A stretch of 64,000 bases of DNA. Origin: Streptomyces phaeolivaceus. Lineage in GTDB: Bacteria > Actinomycetota > Actinomycetes > Streptomycetales > Streptomycetaceae. Within the stretch, counting starts at the first letter, position 1. Each line of letters opens with the position of its first letter. The DNA lies in contig NZ_CP045096.1 of NCBI RefSeq assembly GCF_009184865.1, positions 1,612,001-1,676,000 on the forward strand, given 5' to 3'. A program made the position numbers and the translations under genes. This document shows positions 54,348-63,715 of the stretch, in pieces. The notes beneath the pieces were generated by a model, which worked only from the letters and a program-made list of their open reading frames with translations, was not told where the DNA came from and ran no database searches.

Positions 54348-54399
54348 GATGGTAGTTCAGTCGCGTACGGCGGCCGAAGGGGACGGAGGCAGGACGGCG

Positions 54400-55164
54400 A
54401 TGGCACGGAACATCCAGTCGCTCGAACGGGCGGCCGCGATGCTGCGCCTGCTCGCGGGCGGCGAACGGCGACTCGGCCTGTCGGACATCGCCTCCTCGCT
54501 GGGCCTCGCCAAGGGCACCGCCCACGGCATACTGCGCACGCTCCAGCAGGAGGGGTTCGTCGAGCAGGACGACGCCTCCGGGCGCTACCAGCTGGGGGCG
54601 GAGCTGCTGCGCCTCGGGACCACGTATCTGGACGTCCACGAGCTGCGGGCGCGGGCCCTGGTCTGGACGGACGACCTGGCCCGTTCCAGCGGGGAGAGCG
54701 TCCATCTCGGGGTGCTGCACCAGCAGGGCGTGCTGATCGTGCACCACGTCTTCCGGCCCGACGACAGCCGGCAGGTCCTGGAGATAGGGGCCATGCAGCC
54801 GCTGCACTCCACGGCCCTGGGCAAGGTCCTCGCGGCCTACGACCCGGTGGCGCACAGCGAGGTCCTGGAGGGCGAGCGCAAGGCGTTCACCGACCGCACC
54901 GTGCACACCCTGGACGACTTCGAGGGCGTCCTGGACATCACCCGCGCGCGCGGGTACGCGGCCGACGTCGAGGAGACGTGGGAGGGCGTGGCGTCCATCG
55001 CCGCCCCCATCCACGACCGGCGGCGCATGCCGGTGGGCGCGGTCGGCATCACCGGCGCGGTGGAGCGGCTGTGCCGCGAGGGCGAGCTGCGCCCCGAGCT
55101 GATCGCTGCCGTACGGGACTGCGCCCGCGCGGTCTCCCGGGACCTGGGCGCGGCCCGGTTCTGA
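54400..55164 (+). CDS. gylR: IclR-family regulator of glycerol metabolism (GylR)
   Basis: A 254-residue IclR protein. N-terminal winged HTH (IQSLERAAAMLRLLAGGERR, LSDIASSLGLAKGTAHGILR) and C-terminal effector domain (SVHLGVLHQQGVLIVHHVFR, AMQPLHSTALGKVLAAY, RGYAADVEETWEGVASIAAPI). It sits directly upstream of glpF-glpK-glpD. In S. coelicolor GylR represses the operon and responds to glycerol-3-phosphate; that role is carried over here by synteny and the matching operators. ATG at 54400 with GGAGG ten bases upstream. Confidence 0.95.
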   Translation: MARNIQSLERAAAMLRLLAGGERRLGLSDIASSLGLAKGTAHGILRTLQQEGFVEQDDASGRYQLGAELLRLGTTYLDVHELRARALVWTDDLARSSGESVHLGVLHQQGVLIVHHVFRPDDSRQVLEIGAMQPLHSTALGKVLAAYDPVAHSEVLEGERKAFTDRTVHTLDDFEGVLDITRARGYAADVEETWEGVASIAAPIHDRRRMPVGAVGITGAVERLCREGELRPELIAAVRDCARAVSRDLGAARF

Positions 55165-55176
55165 CGGCGGCCGACA

Positions 55177-55218
55177 CGGCGAAGGCCGGGACACCCCACG
55201 GTGTCCCGGCCTTCGCCG
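55177..55218 (+). terminator. Terminator after gylR
   Basis: Perfect 19-bp arms (55177-55195 and 55200-55218) with a 4-nt loop CCAC, 13 bases after the stop codon. It separates gylR from the glpF operon promoter. Confidence 0.85.
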
Positions 55219-55321
55219 TACGCGCGCGTGCGCCGCGTGCCCGGGTGGGCACCCTGGGCGGCCACACCGAGATCCACGGACCGTTCGATCAATAACGATC
55301 GCACTTCCCGCAACACAGCTC

Positions 55322-55351
55322 TTGACGCACGCGTAACACCGGAGCAAGACT
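55322..55351 (+). promoter_or_regulatory. Candidate glpF-glpK-glpD promoter
   Basis: TTGACG (55322-55327) as -35 and AAGACT (55346-55351) as -10, 18-base spacing. The GylR box begins 11 bases downstream, where a repressor would block the start of transcription. The -10 is a weak match. Confidence 0.5.
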
Positions 55352-55361
55352 CCCGTCCATC

Positions 55362-55378
55362 GGTCGACATTGTCGAAC
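55362..55378. promoter_or_regulatory. GylR operator upstream of glpF
   Basis: GGTCGACATTGTCGAAC, inverted repeat around the ATT centre, closely matching the box upstream of gylR. It lies 79 bases before the glpF start and just after the candidate promoter. Confidence 0.75.
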
Positions 55379-55457
55379 ACCTACCGGCAATACGCGTTAG
55401 AGTGTGACAAGCCAAGGGCCGAACCTTTCCCCTGGACGAAGGACAAAGGAGTCGCGG

Positions 55458-56246
55458 GTGTCCAGCTCCGACATCTTCATCGGCGAGACCATCGGTACCG
55501 CCATACTCATCCTGCTCGGCGGTGGCGTCTGCGCCGCCGTCACGCTGAAGGCCTCCAAGGCACGTAACGCCGGTTGGCTCGCCATCACCTTCGGGTGGGG
55601 TTTCGCCGTTCTGACGGCCGTCTACACCTCCGCGCCGCTCTCCGGCGCCCACCTGAACCCGGCCGTGACCCTCGCGCTCGCGCTGAAGAAGAACGGCATC
55701 GAGTGGAGCGACGTCCCGATCTACTGGGGCGGGCAGCTGCTCGGCGCCATGATCGGCGCCGCACTGGTCTGGGTCGCCTACTACGGCCAGTTCCGCGCCC
55801 ACCTCACCGACCGGGAGATCGTCGGCGAGTCGGCCCCGGCCAAGTCCGTGGAGGCCCGGGAGGCCGGCGCCGGCCCCGTGCTCGGCATCTTCTCCACCGG
55901 CCCCGAGGTCCGCGTGGCCTGGCAGAACGTCGCCACCGAGGTCATCGGCACCGTCGTACTCGTCCTCGCGGTCCTGACGCAGGGACTGAACGGCGACGGC
56001 AAGGGTCTCGGCACCCTGGGCGCCCTGATCACCGCGCTCGTCGTGGTCTCGATCGGTCTGTCCCTCGGTGGCCCGACCGGTTACGCGATCAACCCGGCCC
56101 GTGACCTCGGTCCGCGTATCGTGCACGCCCTCCTGCCCCTGCCCAACAAGGGCGGATCCGACTGGGGCTACGCCTGGGTCCCGGTGGTCGGTCCCCTGAT
56201 CGGCGCCGCCATCGCTGCAGGCATCTACAACGTCGCTTTCGCTTAG
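55458..56246 (+). CDS. glpF: Glycerol uptake facilitator (aquaglyceroporin)
   Basis: A 262-residue MIP-family channel with six transmembrane helices and two re-entrant half-helices. Both NPA boxes are present: HLNPAVT and AINPARD (the latter followed by LGPRI, typical of GlpF-like members). It lets glycerol diffuse in for trapping by GlpK. GTG at 55458 has AAAGGAG seven bases upstream. First gene of glpF-glpK-glpD. Confidence 0.96.
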   Translation: MSSSDIFIGETIGTAILILLGGGVCAAVTLKASKARNAGWLAITFGWGFAVLTAVYTSAPLSGAHLNPAVTLALALKKNGIEWSDVPIYWGGQLLGAMIGAALVWVAYYGQFRAHLTDREIVGESAPAKSVEAREAGAGPVLGIFSTGPEVRVAWQNVATEVIGTVVLVLAVLTQGLNGDGKGLGTLGALITALVVVSIGLSLGGPTGYAINPARDLGPRIVHALLPLPNKGGSDWGYAWVPVVGPLIGAAIAAGIYNVAFA

Positions 56247-56346
56247 AAGCACTAGCCGCCGTCTTCCGGAATCCCGTGAATTCGCGGAACGCTCAGCACG
56301 CGCCGTACGTACAGCCCCGTACCCAGTGAACTTTCAGGAGCACACC

Positions 56347-57885
56347 GTGACCGACGCCCACACCGCCGGACCGTTCATCGCGGCCATCGACCAGGGCACC
56401 ACCTCCAGCCGCTGCATCGTCTTCGACCGCGACGGACGCATCGTCTCCGTCGACCAGAAGGAGCACGAGCAGATCTTCCCGAAGCCGGGCTGGGTCGAGC
56501 ACAACGCCACCGAGATCTGGACGAACGTCCAGGAGGTCGTCGCCGGGGCCATCGAGAAGGCCGGCATCACCCGCGACGACATCAAGGCCATCGGCATCAC
56601 CAACCAGCGCGAGACCACGCTGCTCTGGGACAAGAACACCGGTGAGCCCGTCCACAACGCCATCGTCTGGCAGGACACCCGTACCGACGCCCTCTGTCGG
56701 GAGCTGGGCCGCAACGTCGGCCAGGACCGTTTCCGCCGCGAGACCGGTCTGCCGCTGGCGAGCTACTTCGCCGGTCCGAAGGCCCGCTGGCTGCTGGACA
56801 ACGTCGAGGGCCTGCGGGAGCGCGCCGAGGCCGGCGACATCCTCTTCGGCACCATGGACAGCTGGGTCATCTGGAACCTGACGGGCGGTGTCGACGGCGG
56901 CAAGCACTACACCGACGTCACCAACGCCTCCCGCACCATGCTGATGAACCTGCACACGCTCCAGTGGGACGACAAGATCGCCGAGTCCATCGGTGTCCCG
57001 CTGTCGATGCTCCCGGAGATCCGCTCCTCCGCCGAGGTGTACGGCGAGGTCAGCGGCGGCCGTCTCGGCGAGCTGCTCGGCGGCATCCCGGTCGCCTCCG
57101 CGCTCGGCGACCAGCAGGCGGCGCTGTTCGGCCAGACCTGCTTCGAGGAGGGCGAGGCCAAGTCCACGTACGGCACCGGCACCTTCATGCTGCTGAACAC
57201 CGGTGAGAAGATCATCAACTCCTACAGCGGGCTGCTGACCACGGTCGGCTACCGGATCGGCGACCAGAAGCCGGTCTACGCCCTGGAGGGCTCGATCGCC
57301 GTCACCGGTTCGCTGGTGCAGTGGATGCGCGACCAGATGGGCCTGATCTCCACGGCCGCCGAGATCGAGACGCTGGCGCTCTCGGTCGAGGACAACGGCG
57401 GCGCGTACTTCGTACCGGCCTTCTCCGGACTCTTCGCCCCGTACTGGCGCTCCGACGCCCGCGGTGTGATCGCCGGTCTCACCCGGTACGTCACCAAGGC
57501 GCACCTCGCGCGCGCCGTCCTGGAGGCCACCGCCTGGCAGACCCGTGAGATCACGGACGCCATGACCAAGGACTCGGGCGTCGAGCTCGCGGCCCTCAAG
57601 GTCGACGGCGGTATGACCTCCAACAACCTGCTGATGCAGACCCTCTCGGACTTCCTGGACGCCCCCGTGGTGCGCCCGATGGTCGCCGAGACCACCTGCC
57701 TCGGCGCCGCCTACGCCGCCGGTCTCGCCGTCGGCTTCTGGACCAACACCGACGATCTGCGCGCCAACTGGCGGCGGGCCGCCGAGTGGACCCCCCGGAT
57801 GGACGCGGAGACCCGCGACCGTGAGTACAAGAGCTGGCTCAAGGCCGTCGAGCGGACCATGGGCTGGCTCGAGGACGAGAGCTGA
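56347..57885 (+). CDS. glpK: Glycerol kinase
   Basis: A 512-residue FGGY kinase that phosphorylates glycerol to glycerol-3-phosphate. N-terminal [18 protein letters not shown] (phosphate loop), [30 protein letters not shown], and the C-terminal [22 protein letters not shown] at 56347 was chosen because AGGAG lies six bases before it; an upstream ATG contains that SD. It follows glpF by 100 bases. Confidence 0.97.
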   Translation: MTDAHTAGPFIAAIDQGTTSSRCIVFDRDGRIVSVDQKEHEQIFPKPGWVEHNATEIWTNVQEVVAGAIEKAGITRDDIKAIGITNQRETTLLWDKNTGEPVHNAIVWQDTRTDALCRELGRNVGQDRFRRETGLPLASYFAGPKARWLLDNVEGLRERAEAGDILFGTMDSWVIWNLTGGVDGGKHYTDVTNASRTMLMNLHTLQWDDKIAESIGVPLSMLPEIRSSAEVYGEVSGGRLGELLGGIPVASALGDQQAALFGQTCFEEGEAKSTYGTGTFMLLNTGEKIINSYSGLLTTVGYRIGDQKPVYALEGSIAVTGSLVQWMRDQMGLISTAAEIETLALSVEDNGGAYFVPAFSGLFAPYWRSDARGVIAGLTRYVTKAHLARAVLEATAWQTREITDAMTKDSGVELAALKVDGGMTSNNLLMQTLSDFLDAPVVRPMVAETTCLGAAYAAGLAVGFWTNTDDLRANWRRAAEWTPRMDAETRDREYKSWLKAVERTMGWLEDES

Positions 57886-57940
57886 GCCGGAGCCGCGAAG
57901 GGCTCCGTCCGTCGGCTCTGATGAGGAGTAAGAACCCCAC

Positions 57941-59557
57941 ATGACCAGTCAGACCACCCTGCAGACCCTGCCTGCCCTGGGGACGCGCCCGGCGTCCGGC
58001 TCGAACCCGAGCCGTGCCGAGACCCGGGAGCAGCTCTCCAAGGCGTCGTACGACCTCCTCGTGATCGGCGGCGGCATTCTGGGCATCTCCACCGCCTGGC
58101 ACGCCGCGCAGTCCGGGCTCAGGGTGGCCCTGGTCGACGCCGGCGACTTCGCCGGTGCCACCTCCTCCGCCTCCTCCAAGCTGCTCCACGGCGGTCTGCG
58201 CTATCTGCAGACCGGCGCGGTGAAGCTGGTGGCGGAGAACCACTTCGAGCGCCGTGCGGTCTCCCGCCAGGTGGCCCCCCACCTGGCGAACCCGCTCACG
58301 TTCTACCTCCCCGTGTACAAGGGCGGGCCGCACGGCGCGGCGAAGCTCGGGGCGGGCGTCTTCGCCTACTCCGCGCTCTCCGCGTTCGGCGACGGAGTGG
58401 GTCATCTGCTCAGCCCCGCGAAGGCCGCGCAGGACGTACCGGAACTGCGCACCGACAACCTCAAGGCCGTGGCGGTGTACGGCGACGACCAGATGAACGA
58501 CTCCCGGATGGCCCTCATGGCGGTCCGCGCGTCCGTGGAGTCGGGTGCCGTCGTCCTGAACCACGCCGAGGTCACCGGCCTGCGCTTCACCAAGGGCCGG
58601 GTGACCGGTGCCGAGCTGCGCGACCGGCTCTCCGGCGACGAGTTCGGTGTCAGCGCCCGTCTGGTCCTCAACGCGACCGGCCCCTGGGTCGACCACCTGC
58701 GCCGCATGGAGAACCCCGACGCGGCGCCCTCCATCCGCCTCTCCAAGGGCGCGCACCTGGTCCTGAAGCGGACGTCCCCGTGGAAGGCCGCGCTCGCCAC
58801 CCCCATCGACAAGTACCGCATCACCTTCGCCCTCCCCTGGGAGGACATGCTGCTGCTCGGCACGACCGACGAGATGTACGAGGGCGACCCGGCGGACGTC
58901 TCGGTCACCGAGAAGGACATATCCCAGATCCTGGACGAGGCCGCCTTCTCCATCCGCGACCAGCAGCTCTCCCGCGATCTGATCACCTACTCCTTCGCCG
59001 GCCTGCGGGTGCTGCCGGGCGGGCCCGGCGACACCGCCAAGGCCAAGCGGGAGACGGTCGTCACCGAGGGCCGGGGCGGCATGCTGTCCGTCGCGGGCGG
59101 CAAGTGGACGACCTTCCGGCACATCGGCCGCACGATCATGAAGAAGCTGGAGGCGCTCCCCGGTCACCCGCTGGGCGAGGACTTCGAGCCGGTCGCCTCC
59201 CTGCCGAAGAAGCTGCCGCTGCCGGGTGTCGCCAATCCGCGCGCGGTCGCCCACCGCCTGCTGGTGGACCGTCCGGCGCCCGGCCCCCGTATGGGTGCGG
59301 ACACGGCCCGTCATCTGGCCACGCACTACGGCTCCCTGGCCTTCGACATCGCCCGCCTCGCCAACGAGAACCCCGAACTGGCCGAGCGGGTGCACCCCGA
59401 CGCGCCGGAGATCTGGGCGCAGGTGGTCTACGCCCGCGACACCGAGTGGGCCGAGGCCCCCGACGACGTCCTTCGCCGCCGCACGACCCTGACGATACGA
59501 GGCCTGGCCACGGACGAGATCCGCACCAAGGTCCAGGACGTCCTCGACAAGACGTGA
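57941..59557 (+). CDS. glpD: Aerobic glycerol-3-phosphate dehydrogenase
   Basis: A 538-residue FAD-dependent membrane-associated dehydrogenase oxidising glycerol-3-phosphate to dihydroxyacetone phosphate and passing electrons to quinone. FAD loop LLVIGGGILGISTAWHAA, then SSKLLHGGLRYLQTGAVKLV, GKWTTFRHIG near the flavin-binding end, and a C-terminal GlpD domain (about 405-538). The N-terminal 35 residues are polar and variable. ATG at 57941, 55 bases after glpK. A perfect terminator follows the stop. Confidence 0.96.
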   Translation: MTSQTTLQTLPALGTRPASGSNPSRAETREQLSKASYDLLVIGGGILGISTAWHAAQSGLRVALVDAGDFAGATSSASSKLLHGGLRYLQTGAVKLVAENHFERRAVSRQVAPHLANPLTFYLPVYKGGPHGAAKLGAGVFAYSALSAFGDGVGHLLSPAKAAQDVPELRTDNLKAVAVYGDDQMNDSRMALMAVRASVESGAVVLNHAEVTGLRFTKGRVTGAELRDRLSGDEFGVSARLVLNATGPWVDHLRRMENPDAAPSIRLSKGAHLVLKRTSPWKAALATPIDKYRITFALPWEDMLLLGTTDEMYEGDPADVSVTEKDISQILDEAAFSIRDQQLSRDLITYSFAGLRVLPGGPGDTAKAKRETVVTEGRGGMLSVAGGKWTTFRHIGRTIMKKLEALPGHPLGEDFEPVASLPKKLPLPGVANPRAVAHRLLVDRPAPGPRMGADTARHLATHYGSLAFDIARLANENPELAERVHPDAPEIWAQVVYARDTEWAEAPDDVLRRRTTLTIRGLATDEIRTKVQDVLDKT

Positions 59558-59563
59558 CCGACT

Positions 59564-59602
59564 CTCGGGCCGGCCCCACCCCGTGACCGGGGCCGGCCCG
59601 AG
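59564..59602 (+). terminator. Terminator of the glycerol operon
   Basis: Perfect 14-bp arms CTCGGGCCGGCCCC (59564-59577) and GGGGCCGGCCCGAG (59589-59602), 11-nt loop, six bases after the glpD stop. Confidence 0.85.
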
Positions 59603-59810
59603 CGCACCAGGGCGGGCCCCACGCCGATACGGCACCGGGGCCCGCCTCTTCTTGTCACGGCACCCGGCGGCCGGAGCTGGACCGGGCGGGGTTCGCGCGA
59701 CCCGGCGCTCGCGGGGCGCCGCCTGCGCCCACCCGTGCCGCCCCAGCGGCACGATTGCCCGCAGCCGAGGCAGGGGGGAGAGACCAGTACGGGGCACCCG
59801 TACGGCCTCA

Positions 59811-59840
59811 GGGGCGCGAGGAACCGCGCGAGGAGCCCGC
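59811..59840 (+). repeat. Dispersed 3'-end repeat, copy 3
   Basis: GGGGCGCGAGGAACCGCGCG followed by AGGAGCCC, in the gap between glpD and the convergent kinase gene. Same type as the copies at 19071 and 21021. The rest of the gap (59603-59810) is GC-rich and appears empty. Confidence 0.65.
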
Positions 59841-59854
59841 CGCCGTCCGCGCTG

Positions 59855-61027
59855 TCAGGACAGCGACGTCACCATGGCTCGTACGGAGTCGACGTTCCCC
59901 AACTCCCCTCGCCGTACGATCAGTTCACGCCCGAGGAGCAGCGCCCGCCGCGACGCCGGCACCGGATCGGGCAGTGTCGTCAGATCGGTCAGGTGCGCGA
60001 AGCCGATGATGCGCCGGACGATCTCCGTACCGGCGAAGCCCAGGGACTCCGTCCAGACCCGTGCGAGGAACCGCTCCAGATACGCGTCGTCGAAGAACGT
60101 GTCGACCCGCGTCGGCCACAGCCGCCGGAACTCGCCCTCGAACGCCTCCCAGGACAGCCGCAGTTGATCGCCGTGGTCCGTCAGAGTGCCCAGCGCACGG
60201 GCCCGCTCCTCCGAAACGAGCGCGTTGGCCCAGTACAGCCCGAGGTCGAACCCGATGGGTCCCACGAACGAGAACTCGGGGTCGAAGACCCGTACGACAT
60301 GGGCGCCTTCACGCTCACCGACCATCACACTGCCCGAGTGGAGGTCTCCGTGGAGCAGAGCCTGCGCACTCGTCATGAACACGTGCCGAAGGTCGGCGAC
60401 CTCCGTGCGCAACACAGCATCCGCCCGGAACTCCGCCGCCAGATCGTCCAGCCCCGCATCCCAGTGGTTGTGCTCGTGCTCGATGTACGGCTCCGAGAGC
60501 ACGACATCCTCGGTGATCTTGCACAACTCGGGATTCACGGACGCCGCCAGCAGCGCCTTGCGGTCGCCGGACTCCATGCCGAAGTCACTCGTGGCGAAGG
60601 ACAGCCGGGCCACGAGCCGCCCGATCTGCGGCGAGGTGTGCGGCCCGTACGACGCGCCCTCGTTGAGCAGCGTACGCAGGACCTCCAGGTCGGACAGGTC
60701 CTCCATGACGAGGGCGTAGTTCTCGGGGTCGTACCCGTGGATCCCGGGGATCTCGTCGGGGGCGACCTTCCCCAGTTGCTCGTACGCACGGGCCTCCGCG
60801 TGCGCCCGCTCGGGACTCAGCGGCCAGGAGGGCCCGGCCACCCGCACCCAGGGCAGCGCCTGCTTGAGGGCAAGCCCCCGTGTACCGTCCGCGTTCGAGG
60901 CGAGGAACACACGGTTGACGTTGCCGTCCGACACCTCGCGGACGGTGATGTCGTCCCCGTCCTCCCAGTGCCCCCGCTCACGCAGGTACGCGGGGATGTC
61001 GTCGGTCTCCAGGATGCGGTAGCCCAT
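59855..61027 (-). CDS. mtnK: S-methyl-5-thioribose kinase-like protein
   Basis: A 390-residue aminoglycoside-phosphotransferase-fold kinase. It matches MtnK, which phosphorylates methylthioribose in methionine salvage: VREVSDGNVNRVFLAS (ATP loop), ALKQALPWVRVAGPSWPLS with the long MtnK-type insertion, ALVMEDLSDLEVLR, the Brenner motif LLHGDLHSGSVMV and VFDPEFSFVGPIGFDLG. ATG at 61027. It is the last gene of a unit with a sugar-type ABC importer upstream, which fits import of methylthioribose and phosphorylation. The other mtn genes (mtnA and so on) are not in this window. Confidence 0.85.
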   Translation of the reverse strand: MGYRILETDDIPAYLRERGHWEDGDDITVREVSDGNVNRVFLASNADGTRGLALKQALPWVRVAGPSWPLSPERAHAEARAYEQLGKVAPDEIPGIHGYDPENYALVMEDLSDLEVLRTLLNEGASYGPHTSPQIGRLVARLSFATSDFGMESGDRKALLAASVNPELCKITEDVVLSEPYIEHEHNHWDAGLDDLAAEFRADAVLRTEVADLRHVFMTSAQALLHGDLHSGSVMVGEREGAHVVRVFDPEFSFVGPIGFDLGLYWANALVSEERARALGTLTDHGDQLRLSWEAFEGEFRRLWPTRVDTFFDDAYLERFLARVWTESLGFAGTEIVRRIIGFAHLTDLTTLPDPVPASRRALLLGRELIVRRGELGNVDSVRAMVTSLS

Positions 61028-61068
61028 GGTCGGTGAACTCCCTCGTACGGCTTACGCGGTGCGGCGCT

Positions 61069-62115
61069 TCATGCGGTGCGGCGCTTGGACAGGGTGAAGC
61101 TGAAGACCAGGGCGAGGATGAGGACCGCGCCCTCGACGACGTCCTGGGTGTAGTACGGCAGGCCCTTGATGGTGAGGCCGGTGGTGATGATGCCGATGAG
61201 GACCGCGCCGAGGGCGGTGCCCCAGACGTTGGGGCGGCCCCGGCCCAGCACCGATGTGCCGACGAGCGCCACGGCGACCGCCTCCAGCAGCTGCGACGTT
61301 CCGGCGGACACATCGCCCTGCCCGATCCGGGAGGCCAGGATCAGGCCGCCGACGGAGGCGAGGACGCCGGAGAGGACGTAGGCCAGCGCGCGGTACGCGC
61401 CGACGCGGATGCCTGCCAGGCGCGAGGCCTCCGGGTTGGCGCCGATCGCGTAGAAGACGCGTCCCCAGCGGGTGCGGGCGAGGAAGACCCAGGCGGCGAC
61501 CGTCAGCGCGCCGAACACGAGAACCGAGATCGGGATGCCGAGGACCGTCCCCCGGTCGATCTTCAGGAAGCCGGCGGTGAACCTGCCGGGGGCGGTGGTG
61601 CCGTCCTCCAGCGTCATGCCGGGGGTGATGGACTGGCCGTCGACCAGGATCAGTTTGGTGCCCTGGATGACGAACATCGTGCCGAGCGTGGCCAGCATGT
61701 CGGGGATCTTCATCACCACGATCAGCAGGGCGTTGAGGAGGCCCGCGAGGGCGCCCGCCACGAGGACCGCGAGGATCGCGACCGTGCCGATCTGGTTGTG
61801 GACGACCATCGTGTGGGCGGCGACGGAGACACCGAGCCCGGCGACCGCGCCGACGGACATGTCCATGCCGCCGACGGCCATGGTGAGGGTGACGCCGAGG
61901 CCGAGGATGGCGGCGACGGAGACATAGCGGAGGGTGTCGAGGAGGGTCGCCGACTCACGGAAGGAGCCCTCGGTCAGCGCGAAGTACGCGAAGAGCGCGA
62001 CCGTGACGAAGATGAAGCCGTACTTGATGACGGCGTTCTGCGCACGTACGGCCGTGGAGGTCTCGGGCGGGAGCGCCGCCTTGGTGGGGACCTCGGTGCT
62101 CTGGGTGGTGGTCAT
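61069..62115 (-). CDS. Sugar-type ABC transporter permease (RbsC/AraH-like)
   Basis: A 348-residue membrane subunit with about nine or ten hydrophobic segments. Conserved segments GGMDMSVGAVAGLG and MLATLGTMFVIQGTKLIL, and GRVFYAIGANPEASRLAGI, the cytoplasmic coupling loop of the BPD_transp_2 family. ATG at 62115 has GAGGAAG upstream. Between the ATPase and the MtnK-like kinase, all on the minus strand. A single permease gene implies a homodimeric pore, or a second permease elsewhere. Confidence 0.9.
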   Translation of the reverse strand: MTTTQSTEVPTKAALPPETSTAVRAQNAVIKYGFIFVTVALFAYFALTEGSFRESATLLDTLRYVSVAAILGLGVTLTMAVGGMDMSVGAVAGLGVSVAAHTMVVHNQIGTVAILAVLVAGALAGLLNALLIVVMKIPDMLATLGTMFVIQGTKLILVDGQSITPGMTLEDGTTAPGRFTAGFLKIDRGTVLGIPISVLVFGALTVAAWVFLARTRWGRVFYAIGANPEASRLAGIRVGAYRALAYVLSGVLASVGGLILASRIGQGDVSAGTSQLLEAVAVALVGTSVLGRGRPNVWGTALGAVLIGIITTGLTIKGLPYYTQDVVEGAVLILALVFSFTLSKRRTA

Positions 62116-62167
62116 GGGTGCTTCCTCGGACTTCCTGGTCCTGGGTCTTCCTCGGGGTGGGCCGGGG

Positions 62168-63715
62168 TCACACGGACGCCGAGATGGTCTGGATGACGCG
62201 GTCGCGTTCCGCGTCCTCGCCGTACGCGTCGAGGTGGATCTCACCGGCGGCGAGGACGACGACCCGGTCGGCGACCTCCAGGACCTCGTCGACGTCGGCG
62301 GACAGGACGAGCACGGCGGCGCCCTCGGCGGCGAGCGCGCGGGCACGGCGGCCGATGTCGCGCCGGGCGCCGATGTCCACCCCTCGGAACGGTTCGTCCA
62401 GGATGAGGACGCGGGGGGTCTCGGCGAGCCAGCGGCCGACGACGACCTTCTGCTGGTTGCCGCCGGACAGCTCCTCGACGGTGCTGTGCTCGTCGCGGGT
62501 GACGACCCCGAGGGCGTCGATGGTGTCACGGCCGAGGGCGTTCTCCCTGGCCGTGTTCATCAGGCCCAGCCTGGACAGGGACTTGAGGAACGGCAGGGAG
62601 ACGTTCTGGGCCACGGACCAGCCGGGGACGAGGGCGTCGGCGTGCCGGTCCTCGGGGACGAGGTGGACGCCGCCGCGGATGGCGTCGGCGGGGCGGCGGG
62701 GCGCGTACGCCCTGCCGTCCAGCTCGACCGTGCCGGTGGTGAAGGGTTCGGCGCCGAAGAGGCCGCGGGCCAGTTCGGTCTTGCCGGCGCCCAGCAGGCC
62801 GACGACGCCGGTGACCTCGCCGGTGCGGAGGTCGAGGTCGAGGGGGGTGCGGCCGTCGAAGAGCCGTACCCCGCGCAGGGAGAGGACGACGTCTCCCCGG
62901 TCGCTCTCACGGACCGGGCGGGCGGTGGTGGTCTCCTGGGCCTGGGCGAGCATCGCGCGCAGGGCGGCGTCCCAGTCGAAGGGGCGGACCTGGTCCTCGG
63001 TGAGACGGCCGTCTCGCAGGACGACCAGCCGGTCGGCGAGGGCGTCGATCTCGCCGAGGCGGTGGGAGACGTAGAGGACGGCGATGCCGTCCGCGCGCAT
63101 CCGCTCGACGAGCGCGAACAGGCGCTCGGCCTCGGCTGCGGAGAGCGCGGAGGTGGGCTCGTCGAGGATCAGCAGTCGGGGGCGGGTGGCGAGGGCGCGG
63201 GCCAGGATCAGCAACTGGCGGTCGGAGATGCCGAGTTCGGTGACGTCCCGCTTGAGGACGGCGTCGCTCCAGTCGAGGCCCAGGGCGGCCTGGATCTCGC
63301 GGGCGCGGGCGAGGAGCTTGCCGCCGTTGAGGAACGGGTTGCCGCGGCTCTGCGCCAGCTCCTCGAAGACCAGGTTCTCGGCGACGGTGAGGCCGGGGAC
63401 GACGCCCTCGCCGATGCGCTGGTGCACGGTCTGGATGCCCAACTGCCGGGCGGCCAGCGGCGACTGGAGAGCCGCGGGCTCCCCTGCGACCCGCACCTGA
63501 CCGCCGTGGTCCGTGTGCACGCCCGACAGGATCTTGATGAGGGTGGACTTGCCGGCGCCGTTCGCACCGAGCAGCGCGACCACGCTGCCCGGTGCGATGT
63601 CCAGCGAGACGGAGGCGAGCACCGTCTTGCCGCCGAAGGCCATGCTGACATCGGTCAGACCGACAGCTGCCTGCGCCTCCGCCCGGCCGGTGTCGCCGGT
63701 GTCAGTGGGCGACAT
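62168..63715 (-). CDS. Sugar-type ABC transporter ATP-binding protein (RbsA/MglA-like)
   Basis: A 515-residue protein with two fused ATPase domains. First half: Walker A GANGAGKST, degenerate signature ELGISDRQLLILARAL, Walker B LLILDEPTSAL. Second half: altered Walker A GLLGAGKTE, intact signature ELSGGNQQKVVVGRWL, Walker B VLILDEPFRGVD. One weak site and one normal site are typical of RbsA. ATG at 63715 overlaps the end of the binding-protein gene by 14 bases. Confidence 0.93.
   Translation of the reverse strand: MSPTDTGDTGRAEAQAAVGLTDVSMAFGGKTVLASVSLDIAPGSVVALLGANGAGKSTLIKILSGVHTDHGGQVRVAGEPAALQSPLAARQLGIQTVHQRIGEGVVPGLTVAENLVFEELAQSRGNPFLNGGKLLARAREIQAALGLDWSDAVLKRDVTELGISDRQLLILARALATRPRLLILDEPTSALSAAEAERLFALVERMRADGIAVLYVSHRLGEIDALADRLVVLRDGRLTEDQVRPFDWDAALRAMLAQAQETTTARPVRESDRGDVVLSLRGVRLFDGRTPLDLDLRTGEVTGVVGLLGAGKTELARGLFGAEPFTTGTVELDGRAYAPRRPADAIRGGVHLVPEDRHADALVPGWSVAQNVSLPFLKSLSRLGLMNTARENALGRDTIDALGVVTRDEHSTVEELSGGNQQKVVVGRWLAETPRVLILDEPFRGVDIGARRDIGRRARALAAEGAAVLVLSADVDEVLEVADRVVVLAAGEIHLDAYGEDAERDRVIQTISASV

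Larger units (their letters stand above)
53962..54399. other. Divergent region between metH and gylR
   Basis: About 440 bases without a gene. It contains the metH promoter side, an 11-bp tandem repeat block (54186-54251), and the gylR operator (54331-54347). Open frames here are repeat-derived and unconvincing. Confidence 0.55.
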
